This document shows, piece by piece, positions 1 to 12,896 of a stretch of DNA of 64,000 nt (the first letter of the stretch is position 1; each line of letters opens with the position of its first letter). Both the position numbers and the translations under genes were made by a program. Origin of the DNA: Numida meleagris (Eukaryota > Chordata > Aves > Galliformes > Numididae). Below the pieces are notes generated by a model. That model saw only the letters and a list, made by a program, of their open reading frames with translations, made no database searches and was not told the origin of the DNA. The stretch is from assembly GCF_002078875.1 (NCBI RefSeq), contig NC_034412.1, forward strand, positions 78,668,041 through 78,732,040, given 5' to 3'.

Positions 1-482
1 ATCCACAGGGCTGCTCTCAATGAGTTCTTCTCCCAGTCTGTACACATATCTGAGATTGCTCCAAACCAAGTGCAAACTTGGACAAACTTGGCCTTGTTGA
101 ACCTCATTAGGCTCCTGTGGGCCCACTTTTCAGGCCTGTCCAGGTCTCTCTGGATGGCATCCCTTCCTTAATTGTCTCAACTGCACCACTCAGCTTGGTG
201 TCATCACCAAACATGCTGAGGGTATACGCAATTCCACTATCTTCGCCATTGATAAAGATGTTGAAGAGCACCTGTCCTTAGAAGGACTGCTGGGGGACAT
301 CACTCATGTCCTGCCCCACCAGGCCATAGTGCTATAGATCACAATGCCCTGGCTGTGACCATTCCACCAACTCTTTATCCACTAAATATTCTGCCCTTCA
401 ACTCTGTATTTCTCCAATTTAGACATAAGGATGTGGTGGGGGACTATGTCAAAGGCTTTGCAGAAGTCCAGGTAGATGTCAG
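1..482 (-). mobile_element. CR1 LINE fragment, reverse transcriptase part, cut by window edge
   Basis: Read on the minus strand this is the body of a chicken-repeat-1 (CR1) non-LTR retrotransposon. It covers the stretch coding for the central and C-terminal reverse transcriptase, with phrases shared with the other CR1 copies here, such as the one near 45.1-45.3 kb. The frame is broken by many stops, so it is a dead copy. The element continues to the left of the window. The right boundary is approximate, because similarity fades near position 480. Confidence 0.9.
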
Positions 483-3006
483 TGATAGTACAGTGATATT
501 CTAGCTAGTTCTTTGGACTATTTTTTATCTGGATACAAGCCTATCACATCTGTGTCTCTTTTCTACATCTTTAGATAACAGCAACTTGTCAGCTATAGTA
601 GAAATCTTTTCTGACATAATATCTGATTTAAAAGGTTTACACAAATGCACATATTCTAAAGACTTTAAACACTATTTTTGCACTACATATGGAGAGAGTG
701 GGAAGACTGCTTCGTGTAGTTATCTTTGTTGAAAATATTATATTGATATGGTGTTTCAGAATGTCTATGCTTAAAGTATAAACCTACAATACCTTGAATT
801 TAATTAACTACAGGTCAGTTTCATATAATAAACTGAAGTGAGTCATTGTTCCCTTTCTTAATAATGTCTTGCAAGCATGGCATTTAAATTGTACATCTTT
901 CCCCTTCACTGTACTTTGAATTTTTTGTTCAGAATATGTATAATTACTGATCCTTTACTTCAGTATTTAATAAATGATAGATTTTTGCTCTTCCTTGTAC
1001 AGAAATCAGTACTGTATATATAAAATCTCTCAAAATATTCTGTTTTAATTATCAGTTTTACCAGCTGTTTAGTACACATTTGATTTGATATCCAAAATAA
1101 ATATAAATTACATGATTTCCAGAAAAATCAATGATATTTTAAATTAATATGAGTTATTAGTAGAAAAAAAGAGTCCGTGAAGAAAATACAAAACCAGTCA
1201 GACTTGGCCTTATTCTGAGTGTCATAGTAAACTGTCCTCAGCCACAGGGTTGCAGCTTTAAAGTCACTAAATACGGTAACAATTCAGGAAAAAGTGCATC
1301 TTCATTTGAGTAAATGCAATTGAGGATTATATCCATACAAAGGGGGAAAATGTGAACTCTGGAGAATAAACACTGTGGAGTTCTAATTAGGAAGAACAGT
1401 CTCATCCAAGCAAGTGATTCTGACGTTTATATGTGAAGTGAACATCATTTCTGAGCAAGAAACTCAGTTTGTGTTATCTTCTGTGAGGCATTTTTTCTGG
1501 TGCTCTTTGCAAAACAGGGTAGGTGGAGATCAGATTTGAATTGTATCTTAAACAACTCTATTCTGATGAAGACTGTAGCTTCTTTGCACATACATTTTTT
1601 TTAGTGCTATCATGCTTCTATTACTGAAAATTTAAAAATTATTCTAAGCATTAGAGAGGAAATGTTTTTGTATTATTTCTCATAAATTTCCTCAAAGAAA
1701 GTATGATGTTGGTTCTTCGGATACCAAGGAGTGACTTTGATTTGAAGATCAAGTTGTCCTTCAGTTTCCTTTCAGAGGTACTGGACATTCAAACAATGAA
1801 ATATATTCATCTCCCTGTGTCAGTGAATTTCCCCAATCATTTCTCCAAACCAAACATTTATATATTTACAACAGTTTCCAGGTTTGGTTATTTTAATTGC
1901 TTGTATTTAAGAATGCAGCCTCTATCTGATGACAGATATTCAGGCAGATCTCAGCATAATTGTTCAATCATACAAATCACGGCTGTATGATGATCCAATT
2001 GCTTTCAGAAAAAAATTCTATGCATTTAAGAAGTCTGACTAAAATACCATTGTCTTTAATAGCCCACAGTATATGGGGGTTATTCTAAACATTTTTGTTC
2101 TAAACATTTTTTTTCTAGTTCAAATTTTTTATTTCAATACTGAGTACTAGTGAGCATATTCTAAGTATATGAATCTTTTGTATATTACAAACAAGATCTT
2201 ATGAATTAAGTTCTTTTCATGGACAGCACGACACAGTCTTTTTTTCATGAGCCTGACTTCCATCTGTGTTTTTTTATTTGAGAATCTCTTCATGTAACTT
2301 TTTGCTGAGTAAGGGCAAAATGACTTGCAATTATTGGCCTTGTAGAAACTGAGAAGACACAAAATAATGTTTGGGATAAAACAATCTTTTAGAAGTTAAC
2401 TAAACTAATGTAGTATCAGGGTGACATAAAAGTGAATATGAGTTTTTAAAGTCACTGTTAATTGTGACATAAAATAAAATCACTGAAGCAGTAACCTAAA
2501 TTATTATTCAAGCAAGCCAGTTTATATTATGTATAATTTATATATTATATATCATTACATCAGTCTCTGAATTTGTATAGAGTTTTGTCACTTTAAGAGC
2601 ATTGTTCTCATTTTACTGACTCAGTCATATTGAAGCATCCAGACTACAATTTTACTAAGCAATAGTCACATCTATAATTTAGTTCAGCTCTGTAAATCAG
2701 ATTAAAGATTATAAATCAGTTCCAATTTTGTATTTTACCTTTCTGCTTATATTTATTTTTTATTTCTGGCTACTTTTTAAAGGTTTACATATATTTGTGT
2801 GAATGTGTTTTTTGCAGTCTTATGAGTTATCAAATGCATATAAACAGAAGTAGATGACAGAGATGTTTATTTCTACTCTCTTATACTGTAGCTAATCTTT
2901 CCTAATACCCTCCTGAAGGAGCAAATGGTAATGTTCTTCTAAAAGTGGTCTAGAACTGGAGAATGTGAAACAGCAAGGAAACAAGTAACAGTGTTATTGG
3001 CCATGA
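483..3006. other. AT-rich unique stretch, no gene seen
   Basis: No repeat family, exon or RNA gene is recognised. The open frames on either strand are short, have no protein-like composition and are not flanked by convincing splice signals. A small tandem duplication lies at 2083-2111. Confidence 0.5.
2083..2111. repeat. 14-bp tandem duplication
   Basis: The 14-mer ttctaaacattttt occurs twice, at 2083-2096 and 2098-2111, one base apart. It looks like a local slippage or duplication event of no evident function. Confidence 0.8.
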
Positions 3007-3648
3007 TTCACATGTGCCCTTGTGGCCAAGAAGGCCAAGGTTATCCTGGGTTGTGTTAAAAAAAGAGTGGCTGACAGGTTGAGGGAGGTGATACTCATCA
3101 TCTACTCTGCCCTGGTGAGGCCACATCTTGAACACTGTTTCCAGTTCAGGGCTCCTCAGTTGAAGAAAGACAAGGAACAGCTGGAGAGAGGCCAGTGGAG
3201 CCTGGAGCATCTCTCTTATGAGGAAAGGAACAACCTGGGACTGTTTAGCCTGGAGAATAGAAGACTAAGAGGAAATCTTATCAGTGTTTATAAATATACA
3301 AAGTGCAGGAGTCAAATGGATAGGGACAGGCTCTTTTCAAAGAAATTCTTTTCAGGCTCTTCTTTTTTCTTTTTGTCACTGGTGCCCAGCAACAGGATGA
3401 GGGGCAACTGGCACAATCAGTAACACAGGAAGTTCTATACAGATACAAGGAGGAACTTCTTTATTGTGAGGGTGACAGAGCACTGGAACAGGCTGCTCAG
3501 AGAGGTTGTGGAGTCTTCTTACCTGAATATATTCAAAACCCAGCTTTATGTTTTCCTCTGTAAACTACTGCAGAGAACCTTCTTTAGCAGAACGGTTGGA
3601 CTGGGTAATATCTAGGGGTCTCTTCCTACCCCTATGATTCTGTGAATA
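3007..3648 (+). mobile_element. CR1 LINE, 5'-truncated, 3' end present
   Basis: This plus-strand CR1 starts inside the C-terminal part of the reverse transcriptase ORF. The translated phrase around [12 protein letters not shown] is a CR1 hallmark. It runs through the 3' untranslated region to the octamer-type tail near cctatgattctgtg. A 133-codon frame at 3022-3423 is the decayed end of the LINE ORF2, not a host gene. The 5' truncation is typical of CR1 copies. Confidence 0.93.
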
Positions 3649-4232
3649 GAAAATAATGCAGATACCATTGAAATGTTTTTATACCAAAAATTTAAAAGAT
3701 GAATCATTTTTTTAACTTTTATTGACAACAGGTGACTACTTTGTACTATCTGCATCCATTTAATGCAAGTACATTTTCATAGGATATATATATTCTATAC
3801 AAGTCAAAAGTTAAATGCCAAACTTCTTCCACTGAATATACAACATTTTCTTAGATTTATCACTAGGAAATTGTGTGAATTTTTAGTAACAATGGAAGAA
3901 AAATACCTGAACTTCAATAATTCATCTGGCATTTCCTGTAGCTACTGCAAGTTACAGGATAAAATTTTGCATCCACTGTTGTGCATTTTATATCATAACA
4001 CCTTCAATAACACACTGTGCAGTTTTAAATTGATTGGCAAAGTTAGTCCTATACAATTGTTTTAATCTTTCAGAGATGGACAGCCATTGCTTTAAAATTG
4101 TCATGTGTTAGTTCTAACAAGTTTTAAGCCTTTAAGTTTTTATATCTGAGAATGTTAAGAACTAAAAGTAACTTCTTTTTAGATCAATGTAGAGGTTTAT
4201 TAAATTGTAAGGTGATCACTGTTATTTCCCCT
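3649..4232. other. unique AT-rich spacer
   Basis: Nothing is recognised between the CR1 tail and the next LTR. A 100-codon frame at 3763-4065 has no visible domain and is most likely chance. Confidence 0.5.
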
Positions 4233-4454
4233 TGTAGCGGAAATGCTAAGTCATGGCCTGAACCAGTGATTGAACACCTGGTGGGAAGGCAGGGCCAACC
4301 CAGGGGAGCTCAGGTGCATGCAGGGCAACTGAGTGACCAGAAGGGGTGGAGCCAGGATCCACCCCTTCCCAGATGTCATTTAAGGGTTGGCAATGGCAGC
4401 TGGGATTTCCTGCTGGAGTTCCCTACCAACCTGAGGTTTTCTGAATGTAAGCAG
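4233..4454 (+). mobile_element. truncated ERV-L-type LTR, same family as the provirus
   Basis: It starts TGTAGCGG and matches the LTRs of the provirus at 16174-22100, read in the opposite orientation. Shared blocks include tcatggcctgaaccagtg, aaggggtggagcc and a TATA-like catttaagg. The long palindrome upstream of that box is kept: arms 4341-4353 and 4355-4367 with a one-base centre and one mismatch. The right part of the LTR is missing or hidden, because a T tract and an assembly gap follow. No target duplication can be tested. Confidence 0.82.
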
Positions 4455-4605
4455 TTTTTTTTTTTTTTTTNNNNNNNNNNNNNNNNNNNNNNNNNNNNNN
4501 NNNNNNNNNNNNNNNNNNNNNNNNNNNNNNNNNNNNNNNNNNNNNNNNNNNNNNNNNNNNNNNNNNNNNNNNNNNNNNNNTTTTTTTTTTTTTTTTTTTT
4601 TTTTT
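4455..4605. repeat. T tract containing a 110-N assembly gap
   Basis: Sixteen T residues (4455-4470), 110 N (4471-4580) and 25 T residues (4581-4605). The assembler broke in or next to a homopolymer, so the true length and content are unknown. The gap also hides how the LTR to its left ends. Confidence 0.95.
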
Positions 4606-5689
4606 AAGTTCACTTTGAGTATAGATACCATGGCTGTTCTTTAGTGCCACATGATAAAATAGAATTCTTGTACTTTCAGGAAGAGAAGATACATCTATTC
4701 GTTTTGGCTATCCACAGAAATTGTAACACTTGAAAGCAACTAAATTAAGGTCGTATTTTTGTCCTTAGCTTTTCCTAGGAAGCAAAAACAAAAGGAAATT
4801 CATTCAGGTGTTTATACTTGTCTGAAATGGGTTAAATCATACCTGAAAACTGAACAAGGTGCACTTCGGGCTTTTAATCATGTAAAGAGTTAGCACTGTG
4901 AAAGAAGCTGGTCTAGGTTTTATCTGTTCCTATGTTACTAACCTAAGAAAATTTGGGAAGGCATAAATAGGCCAAAAATCTGCTTCTGTAGGAAAAACAA
5001 GGATTCACTATGCTCCTTTCAAAAGAAAGGAGAAGATGGGTTTTGGACTTAAAAAATTATCAGAATCAGTGGAACTAACTATATTTCAGACTCTCCAGCT
5101 CTAACAGTGATCATTGTTTCTTTTTTTTTTTCCTGTTTGATGTTATCTCTTACTAGTTCTAAAAACAATGAACTGCAAATTCATATTTAACTTGTTAATC
5201 CAGACTATTCTCTTATTTCTGTTCGGTGCTGGGCCTAAATATTTTTATTTAATCCTCTGTGAAGATCATGGTTTGTTTCAGATGCCAGTACGGGATAAAT
5301 GCCATTCTTGGAAAGATATGCTTTTGAACTGGCAGGGAGAGAATAAGTGGCACTGAGAATAAGTAGTTCTTATGTTAAGGTTGTCAAACCTATTTTGCTG
5401 CCAGCTCTTGGCTAGAATTCTGCTTAACACCAGATGGCATTGTTTTTTAGATGCTCTTGAATCGAGCAGATCATTAATTCCCTCTGGATATTTTCAGACA
5501 CCTTATATGATGAATTTTCCTGCCCCATGCCTGTGGACTTTGTAGAGATCTATGTTCTTTCGTTCTTTTTATTGTACAAAGAACATGATTCATTTTTAGA
5601 AAAAAATAAATACTCTTTATAACCTATGTAACATAACTACACGATCTTTAAATTTTTATGTGCATGTTTTTCAATAATTTACAAGTATT
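4606..5689. other. unique AT-rich spacer
   Basis: No repeat family or gene recognised. The longest open frame is 62 codons (5168-5356) without features. Confidence 0.5.
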
Positions 5690-6060
5690 TGCTGTAGTAG
5701 GCATGTTACTGAGTACTCGGGCTGTAATGCTGAAGGTCCTTCCTTATATGCTTGCTATTGGTTCACCTACTTTACTTGAACCCGTGTCGTAAGAAGGAGA
5801 GGCTGTCCTTCTTTGTTTTCATAACAAGGTGTACAACAACTCCGTGTATGGCCTTTCGGAAGAGAGTGGCCAGAGCGGGATATTCAATATGATTGGCCAG
5901 GGGCCTGCGTGAGCTTCTGGAACAGTCTAGTAAAAGATAAGAAATACTATATAGTTTTGTAGCTTTTAACAATAAACGCCATTTTGCCGCTCATCATACT
6001 GATGTGTAAATGCGACGAGGTGACCGGGGACAGAAAGTAGTCCTTGCGGGCAGGGTGACA
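5690..6060 (+). mobile_element. solo LTR, alpharetrovirus-like family
   Basis: Starts TGCTGTAGTAGGC and ends GGGTGACA. It carries a TATA box (tatatag, about 5949), a poly(A) signal AATAAA at 5971-5976 and just after it cgccattttgc, which resembles the R region of avian leukosis-type LTRs. It is clearly related to the LTRs at 11936-12335 and 23138-23512. Flanking hexamers agtatt (5684-5689) and agttct (6061-6066) agree at four of six positions, consistent with a decayed 6-bp target duplication. No internal retroviral sequence is attached. Confidence 0.85.
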
Positions 6061-6810
6061 AGTTCTGAATGGAATATCATATGTGGTGGTCTTCACTACA
6101 ATTTGCATGTACAGTTGTGTCAGTTTAGATACCTAAACATGCACATAATTACATGATTGCCTCTACAAATCAGGTAGAAAATAAAGGATATACAGCATCC
6201 ATTCAGTTTCATGAATAGACAGATATCTCACAGTAGGAAAGAGCTGGCACACACTGGATGGCTCAAGTTCCTTCAACTCAGGCCACCTGAGATTGATTAT
6301 CCACTGCTTCACACGTTTTACGTTAGTACAATATGTACTTAATACCAGATTGTAATAGCAAATTCCCAGATTTAGAGCCCATAAAGATGGGTTTTTATTA
6401 GGAAAGATTGAAATCAGTTGCAGTGTCTCTTTTCTCAAGAAAACATGCACTTCAGATTAGTAAGAGAGCCCCATGAGTTAGCTAAGGTAGGCTCTCAATT
6501 ACTTGTCACTGCTGGAACAATTTTAATGATTTAAGAGCTGTATTTTTCTTTGCACATTTTTAATGAAAGTGTAGTAATGGGAATTACTCCCCCTGTATGG
6601 TGGGGGGGCAAAATATGTAAAACAAATCTGTTTCATTGTCTATCAAAAAATTTTAATCTCACCAAGATATTTTAATTTAATTAAAGGTGCTATGTTTTAA
6701 ATCAAGCATTCCAAGGAGAAATATAGGAGTGTGAGTATTAGTTAATTTTGTCTTTGCTAACTGGCTTTTGAATGATGGTTTTTGTTAAACACTTAATGAT
6801 TTCAGACTAT
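6061..6810. other. unique spacer
   Basis: No gene or repeat family is recognised. A 95-codon minus frame at 6163-6450 shows no domain. Confidence 0.5.
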
Positions 6811-7016
6811 GTATTAGAAAAATTTCTTTACCATGATGGTGATCAAACACCAGAACAGGCTTCCTAGAGAGGCAGTTGATGCTTCATGCCCATCAGTGTT
6901 CGAGGCTTTTGGATAACAACCTCAATAATATGCTTAAACTTTTAGTTAGCACTCAAGGGTTCAAGAGGTTGGACTTAATGATCTTTGTAGGTCCCTTCTG
7001 TCTAAAATATCATATC
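6811..7016 (+). mobile_element. CR1 3'-end fragment
   Basis: The stretch has the CR1 3' untranslated pattern. A diverged ctttaccatgatggtgatca opens the sequence, followed by the accagaacaggcttccta block and ggacttaatgatctttgtag near the end. It is short and diverged, so it is an old 5'-truncated copy. Both ends are approximate. Confidence 0.8.
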
Positions 7017-10000
7017 CTATCTGAGCATCTTACAAAGGATAGTAAAAATCTCAAATTCCTAATTGAGTTGAAAACAAATTTCAGCAGTACTTGAAAGTTT
7101 GGTTATCTCAAGCTGACAGATTCTGTGACCAGCTCAAGGTACCTCCAGGGGTAAACTATGCAATACCACCATACTTTCAGTAAATGTACACTTTTAAAAA
7201 TTATTTCCCATGCATGCATACACTGAACTGTGTTAATCTGGAAAGAAGAGAGAAAATCAGGGAAAAGCTTCTTCATTTGTTTTTCTTTAGATTCTTATAT
7301 TTAGACAAACACTTCAGAAGGGCTTTTCCTGAGGAGTTCTTCAAGGATAATGTGATAGTTTTCCCCAGGTGCTTTCATGTATATCTAATCTTTGTAAGCT
7401 GTGCATTTTTAGACTATGTTTAAAACTTTAAATATGGTGTTATTTCTGTTACAAGTCCAGTATATATTGCAAGGCAAAATATTAGAACTGTATCAGTCTG
7501 AAGTGCAAGATGCAGAGTGAGGAAAAATCAGTTTCTTCAGAAAACAAGAAGAAACTGGTACCAGTTCTGGAGTGTTGCCATATCCAGTTCCAGTGTGATG
7601 ATTTCAATTTAAGAGATCAATTAGCTCCCCATCTTTTGACAACTCAGTATCCATATTGATTACTTCACATTAAATTGGCAACATGTACAATTTTATTTGT
7701 GGTTTTACAGCCTGGTTTTAGTTTGGTCATTTCATGAAGTTGCTGAAAATCTCTGGGATTCTTTCCCATATAGCGTCATAACAAAGGACACTTATGTTTT
7801 AGTTTCAAATATCATGATATTTTGACAGGTGACTGTAAGGATATCATACCTGTGGGTATTTTCTTACTACCTACCAAGGTTTACTATTTCAATATTCCTT
7901 TATCTTCACCCTATCCCATTTGTGCTTGATATACCAGGGAGAACCCTGTTGTTTGCACTGCGTATAAATTCAGTGTGTATTACTCCTGGAGGGATTCTGT
8001 TGTTTAATAAATTCCTTATGGATAGCATTGGAACTTAAGCACTTAAAAAGTATTCTTTTTCTATCACTAATTTAGAAATATCATATTCTAGCAAGTTTTG
8101 TGCACATCCATTTCAATCTCTCTAATAAAATTAGCAGCAAAAAAAGCCAGCTGCCATCTCAGTATCTCCAGCTACTCAGTTATGAGCCTCTTTTGCACAC
8201 ACAGAGCCTCTCTCATATAATTCAGTCATTTTAGTATTTCTAAAGCTACCAACCTTATTCATTCTTTCATGAGACTGTAGTTTACAAAATACTGCTGTTG
8301 ATGTATCTTTATCAGACAAAAGCATAATATCCAAAAATAGAAGACAGTTTTAATGTGGTAAATTTCTTTTTACTTCAGTATAGTTAAAATTTCTTTGAAA
8401 TGAGAAAATGTTTTCCAAAACGGTTTACACAAGTTTAAAATCTTTAAGATTTTTGGACAATTCATGGTACCAGTTCTATTATGTTAGATTGCCCTCCAGG
8501 CTCCTCAGCACTGGTCATAAATGTTTTACATTTGTGAGTCTCATTCAGTGTCCTAGAGATGCTCCTCTGTCTGTGAGGGAAAAGGTCCCAGAAGATGCGG
8601 TTTATTATTGACTCCAACAGAGCATCTCCTTGTTGTTTTAGGAAGATGGAGCTGACAACTTGCCTTTCTCTGTCACTATATATCTCTGACAATACTATCT
8701 TGTGTTCCACAGTCATCTTTGAATTCATCTTTTAAGATTTCTGGTCCAGAAAAACAGTACTATTTTGCCTTCGAACTGCATTAAAATGTAATATAAAGCT
8801 AACATAATGCCTGTTATGCATATACTTAATGTCTAAGTTATGGAAAAACTTTCCTTGAAATAACTATATTAATTTATCTAACAAAATCAGCTGTTGTGAT
8901 GACGTGAATTATAATACTACTATAGGAATGTGAAGAAGGGATTCAAAATGTTGGGAACATTAACTAATATGAGGACTGTGACCAAGAGGCCTCTAACACT
9001 TAAATGAGATCATTGATTCTTTAAAACAGTTGTAGCCTCCTTGTCATCTTGAAATACTTCATCCCTTTGATATATTATTTCATACTTCTCTGCTATATCA
9101 TTTTCTTTTTCATCTACCTGAAATACATTTAATTTTTAAGAACTCTGGAGTGGAAAAATACATTCCTTCTTGTGTTAGGAAGTTGGCCTTTTTTTAACTT
9201 TGACTAATATTAGCTAACAGTCTGTGTATTTTTTTTCCCCTCATATGCAAAAAAAATAAACAACAATGTAGAATAAACATATATACTCTGAAATAGAAAG
9301 TTCACCAACTTTTTAGGAGTGCAATTATCTTTACCTTTCACATTTTATGTGAAATTGATGTTAAGAAATAGTTTTAATAAAACGGTCATTATGAATAGAA
9401 CTTGCGCATTCTTAATGTTGATAAATGATGCAGAGCATCAAAGAGATTTGCTAATGCATCTGTTTAATGTATTCTTATAATGGAAGCTCTTATTCACTAG
9501 CATTATTTTGTAGCATGTCTTGTTCCTTCAATAGCTGTCATTTAAACATGAAAGGTTCCTGCAGTGCATCGCTTTAGGATATGATTTTCTAGTTTTATAA
9601 ATAAATTACATCCAGTCTAAAGTGATGGAGTATTGGACAAATGGAGGAAAATGCTTATGGAGTGCTGTCAGTTTGAAGGAAAAAAGGCAGTAGATAAAAT
9701 CTGTATTGGTACAAGATTTAAAACACAATACAGCTGTTCATGATTTAAAAGTGAGATTTGAAATTGAGAGCTGTGGATATTAAAGCTGTTTATTATTTTA
9801 CCCAGTTAAATATTTTTCAGAAGTCTTCCTTATGTTATTTTAAGTCTATTTCATAGCATCCCCGTAGCTGTAGAATGCAGTCATTCAAAATTCACTCCTA
9901 CAAGATTAAGGTCTGTTAGACCTTATGTCTTGTGTACTGTAGTGCTTGTCATGGACAATAGCGTTTTCTTCCACATCATCCACTGTCTAGATTAAGGTTT

Positions 10001-10817
10001 CTTATTTTGGCTTGTTTAAGCTGCCTAATAAGATGAGCATGTAGAACCTTGTAATTTCCTACATTTAAAGAGTTGGGATCATACTCAAAGTATGCACTCC
10101 CTTGAAGCAGAATCCAGATTTTTGCTACCACTTCTAAAGAGCATTTTAAAATCTCAATTTATAGAGAGAGTGAAATAATTCAGAGTTTTTCTATATTAGT
10201 GTGTTGAGTCAATCAGAAATGTGTTTTCCAAAAAGTCTCTAATTGTCTCACAGTGCTTCTGTGATGAGAACCAAACTGCATGAACTAGCTTCCTTCTGAA
10301 TGAAACTAGAAAATTTACTCCCAGAGCACATCTAATGCAGTCCAGCCGTAAACAGGCTTTCAGACCATAAGGAATAATAATCAAACACTAAAACAAACAA
10401 CACTGAAATGTGCTGTGACTCTCAGATCCCTCACACCACCTGGTTTTCTTAATTGATCTGCTCTTGTTGAAATGCTTCATTTGCTAATGTGAACACAAAT
10501 CAGTGTTCTCTTAGTTTGCACTATAAGTTATGCAGGATTATATAACATTTTATAGAATATTGGCCCTTTCTTGTACAGGCAATTCAAGAGCTGCCAATTG
10601 TACAAGCTTGCAAAACAGATGAAGAATAATGTAGGAGGATTCTGTTTTATTGGATGGCTAGCTCAAAGATGGCTGAAGCCACAAACCACACTTCACTCTG
10701 TAAGATTTAAACCTTTTCAACTCCATGTGGGCAAAATAGGAAAATGGTGAAACTATTTCATAGCAGAGAAGGCTATCCATGTTTATCAAAGTGATGTGCA
10801 CCAAGCACTTCCGTATA
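7017..10817. other. 3.8 kb AT-rich unique DNA
   Basis: No transposon, exon or RNA gene could be recognised. Open frames are all below 90 codons. The frames at 8408-8611 (+) and 8462-8728 (-) overlap each other on opposite strands and look like chance. Confidence 0.5.
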
Positions 10818-11156
10818 TGAAGGCTACTCCAAAAGTAATACCTCCTATTTTATTCTTTTAGCCCACAACAGCAGAGGTGGCTGCTGGTAACATGGCAAGA
10901 GAGGTTGAAACTTTGTGCCAATATTATGTGATGTGAAAGACATGCTACATTGCAGGCACCCATGCACAACTGACACATCACAGAATGAAGAGCATCTGAG
11001 TCAGCTCGTCCACACATGTCAGCTAATGGTGGTGACTATATTGAAAAATAGTGCTTCGTACTTGAGAATTTGCTTTGTCAAATAGTGTAATTGTGCTCTT
11101 TGTATTTATTGTAGTTTCCACAGAAATAAATAGTAGGTGTTACTTTCAAAGGGGCA
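10818..11156 (+). mobile_element. internally deleted mariner (Galluhop-like) element
   Basis: The left end reads cactcc-type ggctactccaaaagtaat then acctcctatttt. The right end is its inverted counterpart, aaatagtaggtgttacttt. TA dinucleotides flank both sides (10816-10817 and 11157-11158), as expected for Tc1/mariner insertion. The inside keeps the start of the element and the last part of the transposase region (about 11020-11080, including gctaatggtggtgactat), joined by a large deletion. At about 340 bp it cannot code for transposase. Confidence 0.85.
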
Positions 11157-11935
11157 TAGGAAGCTTGGGTTAGGTAAGCATGTACCAAAACATCTCCACC
11201 TGCACAAATTCATGCTCAGTTTGTGCAACTGAGCTTATAACATGTTAGAGTGTAGAAAGTGAGATACAACAGATACAGTGTGGATAGGGACAGCTACTCT
11301 AAAGCAGTATTTTTTAAAAAAATTTCTTATGCTTTGATAATATCTAAATGGTATCATATACACCATAAGAAAATGACCATGTAGTAAAATGAGAAGTGTA
11401 CTAGCTTTCTTATCTTTGTTATTTTGTGGGGAACCATGAATGAAAACAAATATCCAGATACAGTCAGAGTTAAGGTCCGTTCATACATAAAGCTTTGCAG
11501 CTTCTCTCTCAGATAGTTGCTGAAAGTACATTCATAGGAAAGACTGTAGGAAAAGATTGAGAATAGACCTCTAAATTAAAAAAAGAAAAAAGAAAGTGTT
11601 AAGACTGGGCTCATTTAAATGGTTAAGTGAATCTCAAATTGATTCTTTCTTTGAGAACATTTCCTGATAAAAACAAAAGCTATATCATAATGGGATTAGC
11701 ACACCAGCTTAAACCATAACAACGGCTGCCTGAAGATCTACAATTAGAACTCCCGTCTAGATATCAGACACCCAGACTTAAATTGTTTTCTTGAGTCATT
11801 CAAAGATCTATTTGTAATATAGCTTACATTTTCATTAAAGCACTTGCAGAGTTGTGTAATTTTTCATTAAATAATTTGAAGATGGAATGTAATTGTGGAC
11901 ATCAGGACTGAAGACAAACATATCCCTATGATGCA
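11157..11935. other. unique spacer
   Basis: AT-rich sequence with no recognised gene or repeat family. Confidence 0.5.
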
Positions 11936-12335
11936 TGTTGTCAGAGGCGAAAAGTGGAGCGCTCGGGATGTAACACGGAAGGCCCTTCCCCATGGTGCGT
12001 GACTATTGGCTGACCTACTTAGATGAACTTGTGTCGTAAGAAGAAGAGGCGGTATTCTTTGCCTTGATAACAAAGTGCATGACCACTCCGTATATGGGTT
12101 TTCGGAAGCGAGTGGACAGAGCGTGATATGCAGCATGATTGGCCAGTAGCTCGCGTGAGCTTCTGGAACAGCCTAGTAAAAGATAAGAAATACTATATAG
12201 TTCTGTAACTTTTAACAATAAACGCCATTTTGCTGCTCATCATATTGGTGCTTACGTGCAGTGACTGGCCGGGACCGGGTTTTGGCTCTCAGCGTGCAAG
12301 GGTAATACGAGCGGGGTTGCCGGAGTTCGGTAACA
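11936..12335 (+). mobile_element. solo LTR, alpharetrovirus-like, with 6-bp target duplication
   Basis: This 400-bp LTR begins TGTTGTCAG and ends GGTAACA. The hexamer gatgca lies directly on both sides (11930-11935 and 12336-12341), which fixes the boundaries and fits the 6-bp duplication usual for alpharetroviruses. Inside are a TATA box (tatatag near 12195), AATAAA at 12217-12222 and the R-like cgccattttgc. No internal region remains, so it is a solo LTR made by LTR-LTR recombination. Short frames across it are not genes. Confidence 0.92.
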
Positions 12336-12431
12336 GATGCAGAAAGACAAACTTTCATTCTTATACCAAAAGGAAGAAACAGAAAACTGAGATGTTCTAT
12401 CAAAAAATTCCTTGTTGCCATATATAAAATT

Positions 12432-12470
12432 ATAGAATCATTAAGGTTGGAAAAGACATGCCTAAAATCA
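12432..12470 (-). mobile_element. CR1 3'-terminal scrap
   Basis: The phrase tagaatcattaaggttgg followed by aaaagacatgcc is the reverse complement of a CR1 3' end and tail. Only about 40 bp are recognisable. Confidence 0.7.
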
Positions 12471-12639
12471 AATAATTTCAGCTACATAGTAGCTACAAAC
12501 ACAGTTAAGTAATTGAAAATAGGTAGTTTTCCCTGCAATATGTAATAGTCTGAGGATAAAATAGGCAAGGAAAAATATCACCAAATCCTTGGCAAATGAA
12601 TCAGAAGTATGATCCAGATCATAACATAGGTGTGGTGGG

Positions 12640-12688
12640 GCAGTCCAGCCAACACAAATAGGAAGCATTACTTTAGGATTAGCCCTTG
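12640..12688 (-). mobile_element. mariner terminal fragment
   Basis: The segment contains aaataggaagcattacttta and gccaaca just before it. This is the reverse complement of the mariner end seen at 10818. A TA follows at 12689-12690. Only the terminal inverted repeat and a few dozen bases are left. Confidence 0.65.
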
Positions 12689-12896
12689 TACAAAGTGTGT
12701 TTTCCATCAAAACTCACTGTTTATCATTCCAAGGAATTTAGTATTATGCAGTTTATTCTATTAGAAGAGAATGGAACATAAAAATAACAGTAAATAAAAT
12801 TATTTCTTTATGAAATTAACAAATCATGAAATAAAATCAGAACTTTAGAGTCCCATAAAATAAGGAATACATAGGTGACCCATGACTATTTGCTAT

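Noticed and set aside
3022..3423. 133-codon plus-strand frame as a gene
   Set aside because: It lies inside a CR1 and encodes the decayed end of the LINE ORF2.
4152..4631. Frames crossing the N gap
   Set aside because: They contain runs of unknown residues and homopolymer Phe/Lys, so they are artefacts of the gap and T tract.
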